A stretch of DNA of 64,000 nt from Homarus americanus (lineage: Eukaryota; Arthropoda; Malacostraca; Decapoda; Nephropidae): contig NW_024720711.1 of assembly GCF_018991925.1 (NCBI RefSeq), positions 2,166,940 through 2,230,939 of the forward strand. The letters run 5' to 3'. The notes beneath the pieces are model-generated. The model did no database searches, was not told where the DNA came from, and saw only the letters and a program-made list of their open reading frames with translations. Positions 32,881-48,004 of the stretch are shown here, piece after piece; position 1 is the stretch's first letter; every line of letters starts with the position of its first letter. Made by a program: the position numbers and the translations under genes.

Positions 32881-33472
32881 TGTTGTTAAGAGTGTATTAG
32901 TTGTGTTAAGAGTGTATTAGTTGTGTTAAGAGTGTATTAGTTGTGTTAAGAGTGTATTAGTTGTGTTAAGAGTGTATTAGTTGTGTTAAGAGTGTATTAG
33001 TTGTGTTAAGAGTGTATTAGTTGTGTTAAGAGTGTATTAGTTGTGTTAAGAGTGTATTAGTTGTGTTAAGAGTGTATTAGTTGTGTTAAGAGTGTATTAG
33101 TTGTGTTAAGAGTGTATTAGTTGTGTTAAGAGTGTATTAGTTGTGTTAAGAGTGTATAAGTTGTGTTAAGAGTGTATTAGTTGTGTTAAGAGTGTATTAG
33201 TTGTGTTAAGAGTGTATTTGTTGTGTTAAGAGTGTATTAGTTGTGTTAAGAGTGTATTAGTTGTGTTAAGAGTGTATTAGTTGTGTTAAGAGTGTATTAG
33301 TTGTGTTAAGAGTGTATTAGTTGTGTTAAGAGTGTATTAGTTGTGTTAAGAGTGTATTAGTTGTGTTAAGAGTGTATTAGTTGTGTTAAGAGTGTATTAG
33401 TTGTGTTAAGAGTGTATTAGTTGTGTTAAGAGTGTATTAGTTGTGTTAAGAGTGTATTAGTTGTGTTAAGTG
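32881..33472. repeat. 20-bp satellite, about 29 almost identical copies
   Basis: The unit is TTGTGTTAAGAGTGTATTAG. Only two or three base differences are visible across almost 600 bases (one TATAAG, one TATTTG), so it expanded recently or is homogenised. Confidence 0.98.
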
Positions 33473-33618
33473 TGTTTGTTGTTTAGAGTATGTTAGTGTT
33501 GTTGTGTTAAGAGTGTGTGGTGTAGTAGGGAGGTGCTAGACGGTGTGCATCAGCAGGACACAGCCCTCACACATCATCACCACCACCACATGTTATTACC
33601 GTGAAACATGCGACCTGT

Positions 33619-33620
<2 letters not shown>

Positions 33621-33690
<70 letters not shown>

Positions 33691-33715
33691 GTACGTGTGT
33701 GTGTGTGTGTACTGT

Positions 33716-33772
<57 letters not shown>

Positions 33773-33842
33773 TGTGTGTACTGTGTGTGTGTGTGTGTGT
33801 GTACTGTACGTGTGTGTGTGTGTGTGTACTGTACGTGTGTGT
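33621..33842. repeat. compound (GT)n with TACTGTACGT spacers
   Basis: GT runs are broken four times by TACTGTAC(GT) or TACTGTGT words, showing larger tandem units on top of the dinucleotide repeat. GTAT words follow to 33880. Confidence 0.95.
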
Positions 33843-33880
33843 TTCAGTGCATGTATTTATGTATGTATGTTTGTATGTAT

Positions 33881-34370
33881 GTATTAGTTATGGTTACAGA
33901 ATTATTTATATGTATATGTAGCATTTGTGTACAATATTCGGTAAAGCATTGAAGTAATTATTCAATAAATATTAATATACATGTTTTAGCTGTGTGTATA
34001 TATTAATACTGGCAATAAATATTTCCTATGAACTGGAAAAATGTTAATTAATAAAGGTTTATAAACAAACGCGGCAATAAGACAATTTGTGTAGATATCT
34101 GACTCATACATTATTGCATATTTACACATTATACATTAAACAGCGAGATGTAGAGTTAAGATACACTTTATAGCGACTCAAATGAATAATAAACACAATT
34201 TGATGACAATGGTGGGAAAAAACTTAATGATTGTCTTTTATAGGTCATCGAAAAATAATGCCCATATTTTAAATTGTCATTATCTGGGTAAAATTTGTCC
34301 ATGACTTTGCAGTTAGGATAATATTAATACACGTTTATTATCATTGGAACATTACAATTTCTTGATGGAT
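33881..34370. other. unannotated AT-rich DNA
   Basis: No coding or repeat signal recognised. Confidence 0.5.
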
Positions 34371-35099
34371 GCGGCGTCACACGGGCACTTGTACCGGCTT
34401 GTTTCGCAGCAGTTTATCCACAATGTTTAAGAAGTGGGTTCATAAGACAGTGGAGCGGCTGGAACTAAACCAAAACAATAACAAGGTGGATGCTTTTGAA
34501 GTCTTTGAGGATGAAATGTTCGCTCTTACAACTCTTGCTTTGTATTGTGTTAAATAAAAGCATGAGAAGAAACGCTTGTGGACTCGTTCCTGACAGGCGA
34601 GAAGAAAGCTTGGACCTGAACTGCAGAAACAGACTAATTAACACTACAAAATAATTTTTATATTTTGAAGATAAATTACCTATCCGTGTATATAATTTAT
34701 AGTTCCATACGATTGTGGAAACAAAAAGATACGTGCTAATAAGTGAACAAGGAGAAGGGTGTGAACAACGGACTCTAATTAGCTGTTGCAAAAAACTTAT
34801 TCCTTGTATATATTTTTCTGTACACAGTATAGTATAATTAGTTGGATGATATCTGTTTATCACACGTCGTATATATAATACACAATGTCTTATAACTTTT
34901 AATATAACACAATAGAGGTTCTCTTTTGACTCCTGAGAATTGCCGGTAGTTGCGACTTCAAGACCAACACATCGGGGGTGGAGAAATCAGCTGCTGGCAG
35001 ATGACACTCCAACCGCTAGCCCCTGAAAACCAGCCGCTGGTACAGTACTAACTAACCCAGAGAGAAAATTGCCGACACAAGTGCACGTGTGATGCCGCC
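34371..35099. mobile_element. decayed PIF/Harbinger-like DNA element with 27-bp inverted ends
   Basis: The left end is GCGGCGTCACACGGGCACTT then GTACCGGC. The right end, inverted, is GCGGCATCACACGTGCACTT then GTGTCGGC. The 730-base unit contains a remnant transposase-like frame near its left end. GC-rich ends of the CGTCACACGGGCA kind together with that frame suggest PIF/Harbinger. I could not define a clean 3-bp target duplication. Confidence 0.5.
34414..34641 (+). pseudogene. remnant of a Harbinger-type nuclease N-terminus
   Basis: The frame reads MFKKWVHKTVERLELNQNNN, then DAFEVFEDEMFALTTLALYC and VK, then TAA. It continues in the same frame as KHEKKRLWTRS, TGA, QARRKLGPELQKQ. The stretch EE/KK-R-(L/M)W-x-R-x-(W)-x-x-RR-x-x-LG resembles the start of Harbinger nucleases, where the position of the second stop is normally Trp. 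The rest of the transposase is gone. The resemblance is from memory and needs a search. Confidence 0.4.
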
Positions 35100-35209
35100 T
35101 TTACGCTGTCCTCAGGATGCAGGGCAGTAGTGTTCAGTAGAGGGAAGAATAAACATATTTAACTCAATATTATGATATTCAGGGCTTATTTCTTGTATGC
35201 GCAAACTAA

Positions 35210-35360
35210 ATGATTACTATATGTTAAGACGTGAACTTAAGTCAGTCGGAATAAGGTCTGATCATTGTGAAGAACATTTAAGCTCTTCACAATATGATCA
35301 GACTATTTCAGCTGATTTTTAGGTTCTTGTTTATTACACGTCCTAAAATATAGTAATCAT
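35210..35360. mobile_element. 151-bp palindromic hairpin element
   Basis: The outer arms are ATGATTACTATATGTTAAGA against ATGATTACTATATTTTAGGA (inverted). The inner stem is TCTGATCATTGTGAAGA against TCTTCACAATATGATCAGA, with a loop of about 10 bases. This is a long imperfect foldback, either a MITE or a hairpin RNA precursor. Confidence 0.65.
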
Positions 35361-37775
<2,415 letters not shown>

Positions 37776-37777
37776 AT

Positions 37778-38600
37778 GTTGTTGTGAATGTTGTTCTTGT
37801 TGTTGATTGTAATGTTCTAGTTGTTGCTTGTGCTGTTTTTGTTGTTTTGCTGTTCTTGTTGTTTGTGCTGTTGTTTTTGCTGTTATTGTTGTTGCTTGTG
37901 CTGTTTTTGTTGTTGCTTGTGCTGTTTTTGTTGTTTTGCTGTTCTTGTTGTTTGTGCTGTTGTTTTTGCTGTTCTTGTTGTTGCTTGTGCTGTTCTTGTT
38001 GTTGCTTGCGCTGTTCTTGTTGTTTTGCTGTTCTTGTTGCTTGTGCTGTTGTTTTTGCTGTTATGTTGTTTGGTGCTGTTCTTGTTGTTGCTTGTGCTGT
38101 TCTTGTTGTTGGGCTTGTGCTGTTCTTTGTTTCATCGTTCTTGTTGTTGCTTGTGCTGTTCTTGTTGTTGCTTGTGCTGTTCTTGTTGTTGCTTGTGCTG
38201 TTCTTGTTTTACTGTTCTTGTTGTTGTTTATGCTGTTCTTGTTGTTGCTTGTGCTGTTCTTGTTGTTGCTTGTGCTGTTCTTGTTGTTGCTTGTGCTGTT
38301 CTTGCTTTACTGTTCTTGTTGTTGTTTATGCTGTTCTTGTTGTTGCTTGTACTGTTCTTGTTGTTTTTGTTATATTTTTGTCGCTTGTGCTGTTCTTGTT
38401 ACTTGTGCTGTTATTGTTGCTGTTGATACTGACGTGGTATTTTGCTCTTTTGCTGTGTTGCTGTCTGCTCTTGCTGTTGTTTTTACCGCTGTTATTTCGC
38501 TGTTGTGGTTGTCTGTTCCTACTGTCGCAGCTGAGGTTGTGCTGTTAGTACTGCTGTTTCTGCTTCTGCGGCTTTTGTTTCTATTACTGGTGCTACTGCG
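37778..38600. repeat. 21-bp TTG-rich minisatellite
   Basis: Units of GTTCTTGTTGTTGCTTGTGC then T, with shortened versions (TTTTGCTGTTCTTGTTG), fill about 820 bases. The 21-base period keeps all plus frames open and gives Cys/Leu/Val-rich translations (CAVLVVA). These mimic membrane proteins but are repeats. Confidence 0.93.
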
Positions 38601-38789
38601 GCTGCCAAATGCTCTTTACTGCTTTAAACTTTGGTAATAGTTTACAAGAGACGCGCGGCTACACTACAAATGTTACAGTATTTTCGTATAGAATAGAACT
38701 TGTTTGTTGCTTCTCTCTCTCATGTCGCTGCAGTTGGAACACAAAAATTCGACAACTTAATTTCCACGAGATTAACTTCTTCATCTCAC

Positions 38790-39025
38790 TAACCTAGTCT
38801 AGGCTAATTTATCTTACCTATCTAATGTAAAAAATCTAATTGGCCTAACCTGACTTAAACTAACCTAACCGAAAATAACCAACCTGAATTAAACTAACCT
38901 AATCTAATCCAGCCTGATCTAACCTAACCTAATCCACCCTGATCTAACCTTATCCAGCCTAATCTAACTCTAACCTAATCTAGCCTGACCTAACCTAACC
39001 TAACCTAACCAACCTATCCTCACGA
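38790..39025. repeat. CCTAA/TCTAA tract
   Basis: AACCTAACC, AATCTAATCC and AGCCTGATCT words over about 235 bases. It resembles the core of the foldback family without recognisable arms. Confidence 0.75.
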
Positions 39026-39318
39026 AAACTAAAACCGCCTTATTCTTCCTTGCCACAACGCCTACAATTTACCCGCGTATCTCAAGTCAAGTATTACCAG
39101 CGCTTCTCCAGGAATTGCTTTTGTTTTGGATTCTGTTGTTGCTCCGACTACTGACGTTTCTGCTGTAATTAATTAAGGGACCCCAATGGATATAAGCTTT
39201 TAATGGCTTTCTTGGGATTTCCTTTGGCTAAATCGACACACTGTTTACCATTGTTTCTACGTTCTACTGTATACGTGAAATGGATTTGATTTTTAATTGT
39301 GTGGTAATTTGTATCCGA

Positions 39319-39319
<1 letters not shown>

Positions 39320-39357
<38 letters not shown>

Positions 39358-39444
39358 GTTATTTATCTATTTGTTTATATTTTTATCCATCCATTTAGCT
39401 ATCTATATATCTATCCATCTATCTACCTATCGTTATTTATTTCA

Positions 39445-39484
<40 letters not shown>
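39320..39484. repeat. (CTAT)n microsatellites
   Basis: Two CTAT runs (39320-39356 and 39444-39484) with related decayed words between them. Confidence 0.95.
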
Positions 39485-39485
<1 letters not shown>

Positions 39486-39635
39486 AAGCAACTCCCTACA
39501 AAAGCTCTGGGTAATTTGTTATTTATTTTACCCCCTAAGGCTCTCGTCCGTCTCTACTGGGCGGAGCCTTAACAGGGTTCTGGACTCGAACTGCACCTGT
39601 TTCCTTCCACTGAACCTTTTTCACCCCTGTTACTT

Positions 39636-41190
<1,555 letters not shown>

Positions 41191-41194
41191 ATTT

Positions 41195-41560
41195 AAGGTG
41201 AAAATTTAAGGTAACATTTAAAAAAATAATGCAGTTAAAGGTTTCATTACATTTTAAAGTAACTATTATATTTTATGATAACTATTACATTTAAGGGAAC
41301 CATTTACAGTAAAAAAAATATGGTAACCGTTACATTTAAGTAGCAATTAATATAACTATTTAAAGTAACAATTTAAGGTAACAATTTAAGGTAACAATTA
41401 AAGGTATCTATTTCGGTAACAATTTAAGGTAACGGTAACAATTTAAGGTAACAATTTAAGGTATTTAAGGTAACAATTTAAGGTAACATCTATTTAAGGT
41501 AACAATTTAAGGTAACAATTTAAGGTATCTATTTAAGGTAACAATTTAAGGTAGTGGTAG
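41195..41560. repeat. 13-bp AATTTAAGGTAAC minisatellite
   Basis: The units AACAATTTAAGGT and TATTTAAGGTAAC become regular after 41360. Earlier copies are decayed. Confidence 0.85.
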
Positions 41561-41839
41561 TGATGAAGCCCTAGCCCCTCTCTACGCAGTACGTCACTCC
41601 TCGACCAACACCAAATACCTAACATATTTTTTTTATCTCGTATCTCAGTTAAAAAGTTTAATATGCGGCTGTTTCTCTTCACTTGTGATTTAAAGACCAA
41701 GTAATTACAAGACTTTTATACAAACTTAAATTGGTTTTCTGAAGGGGTGAATAGCCAGTCCTGATTGGTTGATTGGTAGAGTTGGATTGGGGGATTGGTG
41801 TAGCCTGATTGGTTGGTTAATAGAGATTGGCCACTCGCT

Positions 41840-41998
41840 GTACACTCTACACACCATATACTGTACTGTACACCCCACACACTGTACACACCACACACTG
41901 TACACCCACACTGTACACCACACACTGTACACCACACTCTGTACACCCACACTGTACACCACACACTCTACACCACACACTGTACACCACACACATAC
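41840..41998. repeat. CACACTGTACAC minisatellite
   Basis: Units of 11 to 13 bases built from ACTGTACACCACAC. Period slips are frequent. Confidence 0.9.
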
Positions 41999-42244
41999 GT
42001 GGCAACACCCAAGGTAAACTTACGGTCTCCGCAACTAGCAAAATAATTAGGTAACTTTGTTTGTTAAGTTAGTGAAGCGACCACCAGATGTCACCATGTC
42101 TTATAGCAGATGTGTCATTTTTAGCTGTGGTGCTGTGGGCGCGTGTGGCTGTTGGTTGTAGCTGTGGTAGTCCGGATTTTAGCTGTGGCGGTGGTGGAAG
42201 TGTGTCTATAAATTTTAGCTGTGGTAGCGCGTGGATTGACTTTA

Positions 42245-42680
42245 ACACACACACACACACTTATTAACAATAATCTATATTTCTCTCTATCTTCGTGTTT
42301 ATCTCTCAGAGTCTCTCTCACTCTCCCCCTTTCTCTTAAACACCCGAAATACCAACAGTCTCTCTCCCTCCTCCCACACACCTGCCTGCTCCCTCTGTCT
42401 GTCTCTCTCTCTCTCTCTCCCACACACACACCCTCTCATATACCTGTCAGCTCGCTCGCTCTCTTTTAGTCTCTATCTCTCTCTCTCCTACACAGTCACC
42501 CACACACCTACTATCTCTCTCTCTCTCCTACACACACACACCCTCTCACACACCTGCCTGCTCGCTCTCTCTCTTTTCATTTCTCTGTCTCTCTCTTTCC
42601 TACACAATCACCCACACACCTGCCATATCTCTCTGTTTCTCTCTCCTAAACATTCTCCCACACACCTGCCCGCCCTCCCA
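42245..42680. repeat. CT-rich tract with ACACACACCTGCC repeats
   Basis: CTCTCT runs alternate with CACACACCTGCC phrases at about 70 to 100-base spacing (four times), a diffuse higher-order repeat. Confidence 0.65.
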
Positions 42681-42944
42681 GATGACAGAATACCCCATCT
42701 TTGTCGAAAATTGGCCCTCCTCCCTCCCTCCCCACCCAAGAACCTCTGTAAAATATTTCCCAAACCCAGAGATTTCAACTAACTTCCCTACACATTTCAC
42801 TCAAGGTCTCACACTTTCTTTCTTTAAGGAGTCGGAATTTTCAACAGTTCAGGAACGTAAAAAGAAAAGTTTTTTTTTTCATTGAATATTTTGCGAGTTT
42901 TAATTTTTCGGTAGTATTTCTGTTTGGGATTTTTTTGTTTGCTT

Positions 42945-43205
42945 GGGGGGGGAGCGGAGGAGGTGTAGGGGTGGGGAGGTCACGTGGGGAGGGCAGGTGG
43001 GGAGGGTAGGTGGGGAGGACAGGTGGGGAGGACAAATAGGGAGGGCAGGTGGAGAGGGCAGGTAGGGAGGACAGGTGGGGAGGGGAGGTGGGGAGGACAG
43101 GTGGTTCGGCGACTGCTTATTCAACCTCATCGAACCGAAATCAAATACAAAGTAGAATATTTCCCTCACAATCTTTCCTATTAAAGATAAATAAACACTT
43201 GATGA

Positions 43206-43253
<48 letters not shown>

Positions 43254-43327
43254 GGACGGTAAAAATGTGATAATGATTAGTATTTTCAATGTTGTGTGGG
43301 TGGTGTATCGTGTGTTAATGAGGGCTA

Positions 43328-43417
<90 letters not shown>
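42945..43417. repeat. GGTGGGGAGGAC minisatellite, (TTA)n and (CA)n
   Basis: Units GGGGAGGACAGGT at 42965-43105, TTA triplets at 43207-43252 and CA run at 43330-43417. Confidence 0.93.
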
Positions 43418-43419
<2 letters not shown>

Positions 43420-43489
43420 CACCTCCCTTGGCTACTACCTGTCTAACCTCAGCACCTGCATTATTATTTCAGCGCTGTCCTGCGTCTTA

Positions 43490-43797
43490 GGAAGGAGGAG
43501 GAAGGAAAGAGAAGGAAGGAAGGAAGGAAGGAAGAAAGAAATGAAGGAAGGAAGGAAGGAAAGAAGGAAGGATCTGGTGTTGTGTTCTGTCGCCTTCGAT
43601 CCAGAAGTCTTGTCGCCTCTCATGCGCTGTTCTTACGGTGACTCTTGACCTCCTTCCTCCCCGCGTGCTGCTCCCCCCTCCCCCACACCTCACCGGGGGT
43701 CCTCTGTAACTCTTTCTTTCTCTCTCTCCCTTTCTTTCTTTATCTGTTTCTCTCTGTTCCCCCCACCTCTCTCCCTTTTTTTCTATGTCTCTGTTTG

Positions 43798-43834
<37 letters not shown>

Positions 43835-43965
43835 GCACCTCTATCTCTCTCTTTGTCTTTGCCTGACTGGGTATCTGTCGCTCTCTCTCTCAATTCTCTC
43901 TTTGTCTTTGTCTCTGTCTCTCCCCCTGTCACTCTCTAACCCGGACGTGCTTCAAGTCTCTCCTC
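43490..43965. repeat. (GGAA)n and CT-rich tract
   Basis: GGAA tetramers at 43495-43572 and CTCTCT-rich DNA at 43705-43935. Leu/Ser-rich frames are compositional. Confidence 0.85.
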
Positions 43966-44815
<850 letters not shown>

Positions 44816-45160
44816 CAGCATCGGCTAATGTATTCACGTTCACCAGATTATACAATTATTCCCGATATATATAATTCCTATATAATCACGTTCTTCAGGA
44901 AACACTAATTAATTATAATTCATAGGATTACTATATAATTATTTTTTTCAGATTATATCAATTAATTATACTAAAATAATTCCAATACTATCATGTTCTT
45001 CAGATTATATCATTTAATTATACTACAAATATCATATAATTGTTATAATTACTGACTTTTATAAGATTATATAAGATACGATTTATAAACAGATTTTTAT
45101 ATGTTGGTAATTAGTTTATTTTTATCATTATGAGAACGTCAGCTTTTAAAATGTCCTGTT
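44816..45160. other. unannotated very AT-rich DNA
   Basis: Repeated ATTAATTATA, TTCTTCAG and CAGATTATAT words suggest a decayed tandem repeat of about 60 bases at 44870-45040. Confidence 0.4.
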
Positions 45161-45162
45161 AT

Positions 45163-45420
45163 GTTAGAATGTTAGTTAGGTTAGGTTAGGTTAATATAAT
45201 TTATGTTAGGTTAAGAAAATTTAGGTTAGGATAAAGTTAGGGTAAGTCAATATAATTTAGGTGAGGTTAGGTTAGATTAAGATTGAGCTATGATTAAGTT
45301 AGGATGGGTTAGGTTAATGTAAAGTTAGATTAGATTAGGTTAGGTGAAATGAGGTTAGGTTAGGTGAAATGAGGTTAGGTTAGGTTAGTTTAGGTTAGGA
45401 TAAGTCAATATAAATTAGGA
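45163..45420. repeat. GGTTA tract with AAATGAGGTTAGGTTAGGTG units
   Basis: TTAGG-type words with interspersed ATAAGTCAATATAAATTAGG phrases. No clear arms. Confidence 0.8.
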
Positions 45421-45681
45421 CACCTAAATTAACTTCTCTCACAAAGGGTAAAATATCTTGAGGCTGAACCATAACAAATATATAAACTCAGCCGACGAGA
45501 GAAACGACACAATGACACTTTGATAATTTCTGCCTCATAAATCTGAATTAATGACGAGTATTTTTTTCACCTGCCATTAAGAAGCTGCCTCCCGTAGCCT
45601 CTCCCCCCCCCCACCCCCCGCCAGGTGCACCAGGATTAATTAATGAACCCTGACTGTCCACTGAGAATATCAAGAATTTAT

Positions 45682-45909
45682 ATCACCTGAAGATTAGCCT
45701 CCCTGCTTCTTCTTCCAGCTTATTTCACCTGATGATTAAACACTCTAATGCTACTTGGAGGGTTAGGTTAGGTTAGTTTTCGTTTGGTTTGGTTATGTTA
45801 GGTTAGGTTAGGTTACTGTAATATTATGTTATATCAGGTTGGGTTACGTCAGGTTAGGGTGTCTAACCATCAGGTGAAATAAACTGGGGTTCCCAATCTT
45901 CAAGTGATC
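45682..45909. mobile_element. foldback element, copy I (complete, both arms with two units)
   Basis: The left arm is ATCACCTGAAGATTAGCCTC and, 35 bases on, TTATTTCACCTGATGATTAA. The core is GGTTA words. The right arm is GTCTAACCATCAGGTGAAAT, AAACTGGGG and CCAATCTTCAAGTGATC. Both arms carry the same outer and inner units inverted, so this copy best shows the full plan. The flanks AAGAATTTAT and AAGAATTCTAT may be an imperfect target duplication. Confidence 0.85.
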
Positions 45910-45994
45910 TAAGAATTCTATTTAAAATCGGATTTTCAGGAGGAAAATTTAGCCCCATTTGTAACATAAAGGTGAAAGTGGGTTCTAGGGATTC

Positions 45995-46197
45995 TTAGGT
46001 AGTGTAGATATAATACACTGTATACTAGACCCTTCAGTATACAGGAGTCCTCGCGGCCGGCACTGTACTCGACCACCTTCGCTTCCTAAACAGTAAAGTC
46101 AGGTACTTATTTACAGCCGGATGGACTGGTTGTCCCGTGATCGAACCAGCGATTCTTAGTACAGTAAGCGAGAGGTATATCCACTCCACCACGGTAG
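45995..46197 (-). mobile_element. tRNA-derived SINE, longest copy
   Basis: The minus strand starts CCGTGGTGGAGTGGATATAC (degenerate A box), then GGTTCGATCACGGG (B box), then a body with TAAATAAGTACCTGACTTTA, AGCGAAGGTGGTCGAGTACA and GTATACTGAAGGG. It shares its head with 26205-26349 and its body with 6665-6838. Confidence 0.75.
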
Positions 46198-46237
46198 AGT
46201 GAGTGAAAGTAACGTGTTAAGAGAGAGGAGTGACATG

Positions 46238-47073
46238 CCAATGCAAACCAAACCTAACCAATCTCAACCTAACCTTACATAATGTACAGTCCCCTTCACT
46301 AGTGCGTTTACAGGGACTCGTCAGGTTTTGTGCAGTGTGGCAGCCCTGTGGTTGTTTACGTTCGACAGAAAGAAACTCGCAATAGTAAACATACAATGGA
46401 ATCAAAGTAAAACAGTATTAAAACAAACACCTCAATGATAATAATTTGTGGAATGTTTATATGACGAACCCCTGTAAACGCACTAGTGAAGGGGGCTGTG
46501 ACGAACCCCTGTAAACGCACTAGTGAAGGGGACTGTGACGAACCCCTGTAAACGCACTAGTGAAGGGGACTGTGACGAACCCCTGTAAACGCACTAGTGA
46601 AGGGGACTGTGACGATCCCCTGTAAACGCACTAGTGAAGGGGACTGTGACGAACCCCTGTAAACGCACTAGTGAAGGGGACTGTGACGACCCCTGTAAAC
46701 GCACTAGTGAAGGGGACTGTGACGAACCCCTGTAAACGCACTAGTGAAGGGGACTGTGACGATCCCCTGTAAACGCACTAGTGAAGGGGACTGTGACGAA
46801 CCCCTGTAAACGCACTAGTGAAGGGGACTGTGACGATCCCCTGTAAACGCACTAGTGAAGGGGACTGTACATAATCCAACAACATAGCCAAACATAACAC
46901 AGCCTAAGTTTACCTACTAAAACTTAACTTATCCAAACCTAACTTGAATTAACCTATACTAAACTAACCACACCTTATGAACTACAACCTAACCTAACCC
47001 TCCTACAGGTAAGATTAGGGTGTTTAATCATCAGGTAAAATAAACTGAGGAGGGTGGCTAATCTTCAGGTGAT
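46238..47073. mobile_element. foldback element copy J, interrupted by a second element
   Basis: CCTAA-type core words at 46245-46280 resume at 46876-47008. They are followed by a two-unit right arm (GTTTAATCATCAGGTAAAAT, then GGTGGCTAATCTTCAGGTGAT). The MITE at 46285-46869 lies inside. A left arm is not evident. Confidence 0.6.
46285..46869. mobile_element. inverted-repeat element whose right terminal repeat is amplified 11-fold
   Basis: The left end is TACAGTCCCCTTCACTAGTG then CGTTTACAGGG. The inverse occurs at the right end. Instead of a single right copy there are about 11 head-to-tail copies of a 37-bp unit (CTGTGACGAACCCCTGTAAA then CGCACTAGTGAAGGGGA) from about 46464 to 46869. They are nearly identical, with a few AACC/ATCC switches. 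TA borders fit Tc1/mariner-type insertion. The middle (46316-46463) has no transposase. Confidence 0.85.
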
Positions 47074-47694
47074 ACAAACAGGTATAATTTATATTCTAAC
47101 AGGTGTTTTAGGAGAGGGGAGAAGGGGTCAAGGTATACTGAAGTCTGACAGATGTGGTGAGATAAATTGAAAATATGTTGCAAGACAGGTGTGGAGAGTG
47201 ACAGGTAAATTTTGATAAGTGTAGCAAGTGACAGTAAAGTCTGGAAAGTGACAGTAAAGTGCTAAGAGAAGGGTAGACAGTATTAGTGAGGTGCTTAGAA
47301 AAGAATTAAATTAATAAAAAACACACAATTTGCTCAAGATAATAAATTAGAACATTTTGTACTGTGTGAAATCATTTTACGTGTCATTCTCAGTTGAAAA
47401 AACAATTAGAAAATATCCTGTTAAAAACTTTAATATTTTTAGCTTTTTCCTCTAAATAATTTTGAGATACAGATGTAATGAGAAAAGAAAGTAAAAGTGT
47501 CCTAACCTAACCTAACCAAATACTTCTTCTAATCTAATCGAACTTTAGTTAGTCTACGTAGCTTGACCTGTCCTACCCTAACCTAACTTAACCTAATCTA
47601 ACTTAACCTGACCTAAACTAAACTGCTTTTAACCAAATCAGGATATTTAGTGTTCTGTGTGTTTGTTTGTGTGTGTATGTGTATATAAATGTGG

Positions 47695-47738
<44 letters not shown>

Positions 47739-47770
47739 GACCCCATCAACTTTCTCCCTCGGGTCACTTG
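47074..47770. other. unannotated DNA with CCTAA tract and (GATA)n
   Basis: CCTAA/TCTAA words at 47492-47635 and a GATA run at 47693-47738. A threefold GTGACAGTAAAG-like phrase lies near 47200-47260. Confidence 0.6.
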
Positions 47771-47784
47771 TTCCCCATGTACCT

Positions 47785-47910
47785 TACCATCCGGGGATAT
47801 AAGGGATAGAGCCCGCCTTTATTTACCCTGTGACTCTCAACCAATCCGCATCCAGTTCGCCCGTGACGTCACAAGGTAAACTCTTAAAGCAACTCTGGGA
47901 TTGGTCGATG
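47785..47910. promoter_or_regulatory. possible promoter: CRE palindrome between opposed CCAAT boxes
   Basis: TGACGTCA (47864-47871), a perfect cAMP-response element, lies between AACCAATCC (near 47840) and ATTGGTCG (near 47904, an inverted CCAAT). On the minus strand a TAAATAAAGG word and a CTTATAT word follow at 47800-47825. The CpG content is higher than nearby. It lies upstream, in the gene sense, of the known channel exons, so it could be a channel promoter. That link is inference only. Confidence 0.35.
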
Positions 47911-48004
47911 CCAGCCTCCCTGTAGCTGTCAGGTGTGCTAATATTTGGACCGTGATATCAATGGCAGAATTAATAGGAATGTTGTTAGGTTAATGGAGGT
48001 GTGA

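Noticed and set aside
37784..38637. Overlapping 200-270-residue Leu/Cys/Val-rich frames that look like membrane proteins
   Set aside because: All three plus frames are open because the array has a 21-base period. No start context, splice signals or protein family.
39585..39610. B-box-like AGTTCGAGTCC on the minus strand
   Set aside because: No A box at the right distance and no clover-leaf pairing, so neither a tRNA nor a clear SINE.
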